64,000 bases of DNA, taken from the NCBI GenBank assembly GCA_046705285.1, contig JBJKQK010000168.1, positions 1-64,000 on the forward strand. Direction: 5' to 3'. The position numbers and the translations under genes were made by a program. Each line of letters opens with the position of its first letter. Positions within the stretch are counted from its first letter, which is position 1. This stretch comes from SCRD01 sp046705285 (GTDB lineage Bacteria; Acidobacteriota; Terriglobia; UBA7540). The notes under the pieces are model-generated. The model saw nothing but the letters and a program-made list of their open reading frames with translations, ran no database searches and had not been told where the DNA came from. Positions 60,143-64,000 of this stretch are shown here, in pieces.

Positions 60143-61006
60143 TTATGGCGTTTGCGGCAGTTTATGCGGAGTTCCGGAGCGCAGGTTCAGGCAGGCGATC
60201 TCTGGTGGGCAGCCGACGCGCACGGGCAGCAGGACTTTGCCAATGCCGCGGCTGACATATATCTGAGTGCCGTCCAGGCGATTCCATCCGGCAATGAAGC
60301 GCTTGCCCAGTTTGGACCGAGTGTAGAGCGCACCCACAACCGGAAGCCTGACCTGGCCGCCATGGGTGTGGCCGGACAGCACCAGATCGATGTGGTGCTC
60401 GGCAGCCATCCGAACTCCCACCGGGTTGTGGCAGAGCAGGATCTTGGGGTCGCGCGAGGGGATATGGCGCACAGCGGCCTCCAGGTCGTCCGCATCCCAC
60501 CATAAGTCGTCCACACCTGCCAGCCACAGTCGGCTGTGCCCGGAATGCACCGCAAAGTGCGAATTGCGAAGCATGTGGATGTGGTGGGCTTCGAGTGCCC
60601 GCGCCACCTCATCGGCGTCCACCTGGAAATCGTGATTTCCCAAGACCGCAAAAACTCCCAGGCGCGCCCGCAGACGTCCCAGCACCTGCGCCACGGGCCA
60701 GATATAAGTGGGAGAGAAGGTGACATAGTCCCCGGTGAGGGCGATCAGATCGGGCTGCAAGTGGTTGGTCATTTTCACGGCACGTTCGACGTCTTCAAGA
60801 GGTGTGTAAAGGCTGTGGTGGATGTCCGTCAGGTGGACGATCCGCAGACCATCATGCGCCGCGCTGAGCCGCCGCAGGTGGATGTCAATCTCAGTGATTT
60901 CAGGGTCTGGCGAAACTGGAGGCGGCGAAAGCTGCGGAGCTGAGAGCGAGAGCGTAACCAGACCTCGACGTCTTAGCCGACGCCTTGATACCAAATAATT
61001 CCTCAT
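60143..61006 (-). CDS. metallophosphoesterase, YaeI/LpxG-like
   Basis: A 287-residue calcineurin-type phosphoesterase. Metal motifs: IVHLTDIHHSLYTP, IALTGDYVTFSPTY, AVLGNHDFQVDADE, LLCHNPVG and LVLSGHTHGGQVRLP. The N-terminus is Arg-rich (VSRRRLRRRGLVTLSL) without a strong membrane span. It belongs to the YaeI branch, members of which hydrolyse phosphodiesters at the membrane, including the UDP-diacylglucosamine hydrolase LpxG. Whether this copy acts in lipid A synthesis is open. ATG 61006 follows GGGAAG. Confidence 0.83.
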   Translation of the reverse strand: MRNYLVSRRRLRRRGLVTLSLSAPQLSPPPVSPDPEITEIDIHLRRLSAAHDGLRIVHLTDIHHSLYTPLEDVERAVKMTNHLQPDLIALTGDYVTFSPTYIWPVAQVLGRLRARLGVFAVLGNHDFQVDADEVARALEAHHIHMLRNSHFAVHSGHSRLWLAGVDDLWWDADDLEAAVRHIPSRDPKILLCHNPVGVRMAAEHHIDLVLSGHTHGGQVRLPVVGALYTRSKLGKRFIAGWNRLDGTQIYVSRGIGKVLLPVRVGCPPEIACLNLRSGTPHKLPQTP

Positions 61007-61028
61007 AACACTTCCCGACGCTTGCAAG

Positions 61029-61050
61029 CCTAAGCCTTGACGGCTTTAGG
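61029..61050. repeat. imperfect hairpin CCTAAGCC/GGCTTTAGG
   Basis: The arms at 61029-61036 and 61042-61050 pair with one extra T in the right arm. It lies in the 61-base spacer between the inositol-monophosphatase-family gene and the phosphoesterase, both on the minus strand. It resembles other GGCT/AAGCC hairpins in the window. Confidence 0.35.
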
Positions 61051-61067
61051 TGAATTCAGCGGCAGCA

Positions 61068-61868
61068 TTAGCTGCACTCAACCTTCCCGTTTTCCTCCAG
61101 TATTTCCGAGAAAACATCAAGCATTGAATCATGGATCAGACCGTTTGAAGCAAAAATCTCATCGCGGTGGAGAGAAAAGGGCCCGCCCGACAAGTCCGTC
61201 ACGCGGCCACCAGCTTCCGTCACCAGCAAGGAACCTGCTGCCTTGTCCCAGGAGTTGAGCTTGAGTTCCCAGAATCCTTCAAAGCGGCCTGCCGCAACGG
61301 AACAGAGGTCCAGGGCCGCCGCGCCCGCCCGGCGAATTCCGTGCGAAAGATGAGTGAACTTGAAAAAGAATTGCAGGTTCAGGTCATGATTGGAAGCAAA
61401 GGGGGGAAAACCGGTACCCAGTAGACTTTCAGAAAGATCGGCCGTCCGGGACACGTGGATGCGCTGGCCGTTTAACGTCGCTCCCCCTCCGCGCTCGGCC
61501 GCAAACAACTCCTGGCGATTGGGATCATACACCACGCCCGCAATGACTTCATCGCGATAGGCAAGAGCCAGGCTGATGCAGTAAACCGGAAATCCGTGGG
61601 CAAAATTCGTTGTGCCATCCAGAGGATCAACGTACCAACAGTAGTCAGAACCGGTTTCCCTTCCGCCGCCTTCCTCTGCCACGATGGCGTGTTCCGGAAA
61701 GCACCGGCGGATGCGGTCCGTAATCATGGCTTCAGAACGCCTGTCAACCTCCGTCACAATGTCTGATTTTCGTTTGTAGGAAATCTTGTGAGGCTGCTTG
61801 GCAAGATCAGCGATCAGAGATCCTGCCTCGCTGGCAATGTCGACTGCTATATCCAGATAATTTCCCAT
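61068..61868 (-). CDS. inositol monophosphatase-family phosphatase (SuhB-like)
   Basis: A 266-residue Mg-dependent phosphatase. Motifs are DIVTEVDRRSEAMITDRIRR, the metal site IVAEEGG, WYVDPLDGTTNFAHGFPVY, and the C-terminal KLNSWDKAAGSLLVTEAGG. Family members hydrolyse inositol phosphates, fructose-1,6-bisphosphate, or act in rRNA processing as SuhB. The substrate cannot be assigned. The minus-strand neighbours are the phosphoesterase and MoaD-MoaE. Confidence 0.88.
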   Translation of the reverse strand: MGNYLDIAVDIASEAGSLIADLAKQPHKISYKRKSDIVTEVDRRSEAMITDRIRRCFPEHAIVAEEGGGRETGSDYCWYVDPLDGTTNFAHGFPVYCISLALAYRDEVIAGVVYDPNRQELFAAERGGGATLNGQRIHVSRTADLSESLLGTGFPPFASNHDLNLQFFFKFTHLSHGIRRAGAAALDLCSVAAGRFEGFWELKLNSWDKAAGSLLVTEAGGRVTDLSGGPFSLHRDEIFASNGLIHDSMLDVFSEILEENGKVECS

Positions 61869-61935
61869 ATGATTTAAGGGCCCTCGCTTGAATCTCCTTC
61901 AATGATGAATTCGGGTGCCGGGCCTTTTGCATTGG

Positions 61936-62637
61936 CTAACGATGAGCCTGCGCCAGGACCCGCTGTCGGCCTTCACCTTCAGACCAGACAGCACCGTTTT
62001 CGAAAAACTCCTTCTTCCAGACGGGTACCACCTGCTTGAGGCGGTCGATAAGATAATGGCAGGCCTCAAATGCCGGCCGGCGGTGCGCTGCTGTCACCAC
62101 GATAACAACGCTGGTCTCTCCAATTTCCAGTCTGCCTACCCGATGAATGATTCCGACCGAATCAACATCAAATCTCTGCCTGGCTTCAGCGCCAATCTCT
62201 TCCATTTTGCGAACAGCCATGGTGCTGTAAGCCTCATATTCAAGATAAAGCGTCTTCTGGCCGTTCGAATGGTCGCGGACAACACCCTCAAAGGTAACCA
62301 CCGCACCATCGGAACTCGCCTGGAGGGATCGCGCAAAGTCTGACGGGGAGATTTTTTCGCTCGTGATGCGACAACGGCATCGGCTTACGTCCAAGCCTCC
62401 GCTGACCGGGGGCATAATAGCGACCTCGTCGCCCTCATGTAAGATGAATAAGGGTTCTGCAACCTGCTGGTTAACAGCAAAGAGCAGAGATTCCGCCCAC
62501 TCGCCCAGCCGCGGGAACCGGGTTTCGTAGAGGCGCCGCAAACCCTGAAGAGTTTCGCCCTCTCCAAGTTCCACTTGCTCTTCCCGCAACCCTGTCAAAT
62601 CGTGCGTGATCCCAAAGAACAAAACCGTGATTCTCAT
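61936..62637 (-). CDS. fused molybdopterin synthase, MoaD-MoaE
   Basis: A 233-residue fusion. The first 80 residues are a MoaD/ThiS-like ubiquitin fold (ITVLFFGITHDLTGLREEQV) ending in AIMPPVSGG, the Gly-Gly that carries the thiocarboxylate in free MoaD. Then follows MoaE: SDGAVVTFEGVVRDHSNGQ, LYLEYEAYSTMAVRKM, IIHRVGRLEIGETSVVIVV and PVWKKEFFENGAVW. MoaE converts precursor Z to molybdopterin with MoaD as sulfur carrier. Since the GG is internal, the protein may be cleaved after it, as with mycobacterial MoaX. ATG 62637 follows GGGGATT. No other moa gene is nearby. Confidence 0.88.
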   Translation of the reverse strand: MRITVLFFGITHDLTGLREEQVELGEGETLQGLRRLYETRFPRLGEWAESLLFAVNQQVAEPLFILHEGDEVAIMPPVSGGLDVSRCRCRITSEKISPSDFARSLQASSDGAVVTFEGVVRDHSNGQKTLYLEYEAYSTMAVRKMEEIGAEARQRFDVDSVGIIHRVGRLEIGETSVVIVVTAAHRRPAFEACHYLIDRLKQVVPVWKKEFFENGAVWSEGEGRQRVLAQAHR

Positions 62638-62743
62638 CAAAATCCCCGATTATCTTTCTAGTATACACCCGGAGGGGAAATCTCAACCCGGTGCTGGCGT
62701 TTGCGAGCAGACAAGCTGGGCTTCAAAGGGCCAGCGCTCTACG

Positions 62744-63646
62744 CTACTCTCGGCCCAGCGCATGACGCAGTGCGGCTTCGAGGCGAGGGTGCTCGAAGCT
62801 GAACTCCGTGTCGACAAGCCGCCTGGGCTCAGTGCGCTGGCTGGCCAGGAGCAGGGCGTCAGCCATTTCGCCGAACATCAGGCGCACCACGGCCGCAGGC
62901 ACGGTCAGAAATGTAGGCCGGCCCAGGACCTTTCCCAGGACTTCCGTGAATTCAACATTCCGCACCGGATTGGGCGAGACAGCGTTGACGGGGCCGGAAA
63001 GGGATTCGGTAGAAATGGCATGCGCAATGGCCCGGACCAGGTCGTCAAGGGCAATCCAGCTTACGAACTGCTGGCCGTCACCCAGCTTTCCGCCCGCACC
63101 GGCCTTAAACGTTGGAAGCATCGCTGGCAAAGCGCCACCTTTTCCGCTGAGCACCATGCCGATCCGTAGAATTACCACGCGGATTCCTTTTTGCCGAGCG
63201 GGCACGGTGGCCGCTTCCCATTCCTTGCAGACTTCGGCCAGGAAATCTGATCCCGGCGGGCTCTCTTCGGTCAGAACCTGGTCGCCGCACGAGCCGTAGA
63301 ACCCCACTGCCGAAGCCGAAACCAGCACGCGCGGAGGAGCCGCTACCTGCGCGAGAGATTCCGAGAGCAGTTGCGTTCCGCGAACACGGCTTTCGCGGAC
63401 ACGCTTCTTCTGCGCCTCCGTCCATCGGCCTGCTGCGACGTTTTCCCCAGCAAGATTCACCACAGCGTCGGTCTGTTCCAGGGAACTCATCTCCAGCTTG
63501 CCGGCGTCCGGGTCCCATTCAGCGATGGCCCCGCCTGAGGCGGCAGGACGCCGAACCATCCGGACGACCTGCTGACCTTCATAACTGAGATGCTGAACAA
63601 GCGCAGACCCAATCAGACCGCTCGACCCTGTGATGAGGATTTTCAT
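62744..63646 (-). CDS. TIGR01777-family NAD-dependent epimerase/dehydratase-like protein
   Basis: A 300-residue extended SDR protein. The NAD-binding Gly motif is KILITGSSGLIGSALVQHL, the family signature around VNLAGENVAAGRWTEAQKKR, and the SDR region ASAVGFYGSCGDQVLTEES with a Tyr in the YxxxK-like position. The C-terminal domain is DUF1731-like (PVNAVSPNPVRNVEFTEVLG). Members are widely conserved but have no settled reaction. The start is probably ATG 63646 (weak AGG site); an in-frame start 13 codons earlier is possible. Confidence 0.85.
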   Translation of the reverse strand: MKILITGSSGLIGSALVQHLSYEGQQVVRMVRRPAASGGAIAEWDPDAGKLEMSSLEQTDAVVNLAGENVAAGRWTEAQKKRVRESRVRGTQLLSESLAQVAAPPRVLVSASAVGFYGSCGDQVLTEESPPGSDFLAEVCKEWEAATVPARQKGIRVVILRIGMVLSGKGGALPAMLPTFKAGAGGKLGDGQQFVSWIALDDLVRAIAHAISTESLSGPVNAVSPNPVRNVEFTEVLGKVLGRPTFLTVPAAVVRLMFGEMADALLLASQRTEPRRLVDTEFSFEHPRLEAALRHALGRE

Positions 63647-63824
63647 ATGCGGCCAACCTTCAGAGGGGCGGTATCCACGATTCACGTTGCATCGACCCGG
63701 AATGTTAGCAGGCTAGCCGCCACTCCCTAGCCTCAGGTTAGCACATTCTAAGGCACGAATCTCCAATAGGGAAAGGGCAGAAAGCTGAAAATTTCCACAA
63801 CCGGAAGCTATACTTGGGATCAAT

Positions 63825-64000
63825 ATGTCGCAGATTCTTATTGCCGGAACAGCCTGGACAGCACGCGCGCTGTTGCGGGCGCAGTTGATCGAAGAAGGCT
63901 TTGAAGCGGAGGCCTTTGACACCGTCGGCAACGCGGTGCAGCGCCTTTGGGCCAGCCGGACGATGCCGGCGCTGCTGATTGTGGACCTTTTCGAGAGCGA
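63825..64000 (+). CDS. receiver-like (CheY-fold) protein, 5' part only
   Basis: The plus strand from ATG 63825 encodes MSQILIAGTAWTARALLRAQ, then VQRLWASRTMPALLIVDLFE, running off the right edge. The beta-alpha start and the 'P-A-L-L-I-V-D-L' strand fit a response-regulator receiver fold, with an Asp at the phosphoacceptor place. An early acidic pair is replaced by 'AGTAW', so it may be atypical. Only 58 residues are visible, so the output domain is unknown. Confidence 0.5.
   Translation, partial: MSQILIAGTAWTARALLRAQLIEEGFEAEAFDTVGNAVQRLWASRTMPALLIVDLFES

Noticed and set aside
1..64000. tRNA, rRNA, CRISPR array, insertion sequence or prophage
   Set aside because: No tRNA T-arm pattern with a matching acceptor stem, no rRNA motif, no regular repeat-spacer array, and no transposase or integrase gene was recognised on either strand.

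Overview
The window is a stretch of bacterial chromosome of moderately high G+C. It holds about 55 protein genes, at least three gene remnants, and no rRNA, tRNA or CRISPR array that I could find. The gene mix points to an acidobacterium: an ECF sigma/anti-sigma pair followed by B-box and LiaF-like membrane proteins and a DUF4097 protein, a GH79 lipoprotein, a FecR protein rich in Gly-Trp, a TldD/TldE pair, an MCM large subunit without its cobalamin domain, and a tricorn-like S41 protease. This placement is inferred from gene content; there is no marker RNA to confirm it.

Left part (1-15.4 kb). The window opens on the 3' part of a gmd-like gene whose 5' part has been replaced by unrelated sequence. 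A plus-strand module follows (548-4625): ECF sigma factor, zinc-finger anti-sigma, B-box membrane protein, a small PspB-shaped protein, a LiaI/LiaF-like protein and a DUF4097 protein. It looks like an envelope-stress or surface module. Next come aroA (minus) with a quinone-oxidoreductase remnant just upstream, a GT2 glycosyltransferase, an HD hydrolase, a 608-residue coiled-coil protein behind a long leader with palindromes, and a coupled pair made of the mutase large subunit and a beta-CASP nuclease. The section ends with small unknown genes and an orphan AmmeMemoRadiSam B (Memo) protein.

Middle part (15.4-37.2 kb). Mostly minus-strand genes: FecR protein, YebC, a DUF302 pair, an M48 protease, enolase, an APH-type kinase, a methyltransferase with an overlapping zinc-ribbon gene, a YHS-domain protein, an S41 protease lacking the usual lysine, a secreted metallo-beta-lactamase-fold protein with sandwich domains, unknown secreted proteins and a GH79 lipoprotein. 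A molybdopterin oxidoreductase of the sulfite oxidase/YedY type is on the plus strand. TldD and TldE (plus) and a small lipoprotein close the section.

Right part (37.2-64 kb). Largely housekeeping: phosphoesterase, O-methyltransferase, gamma-carbonic anhydrase, hisS-aspS, mutL and cmk on the plus strand; rho and the tig-clpP-clpX-lon protein quality-control operon on the minus strand. The tig promoter is a near-perfect sigma-70 site at 54103-54130. Beyond it are an unknown secreted protein, a frameshifted and truncated proline-iminopeptidase pseudogene, the tricorn-like protease, a second phosphoesterase, an inositol-monophosphatase-family enzyme, a fused MoaD-MoaE molybdopterin synthase, a TIGR01777 epimerase and the start of a receiver-like protein.

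The window contains no obvious mobile element or defence island. The most interesting points are the envelope-stress module, the S41 protease with Thr in place of the general-base Lys, the MoaD-MoaE fusion, the coiled-coil gene with its palindrome-rich leader, and the pattern of decayed genes and short intergenic hairpins.
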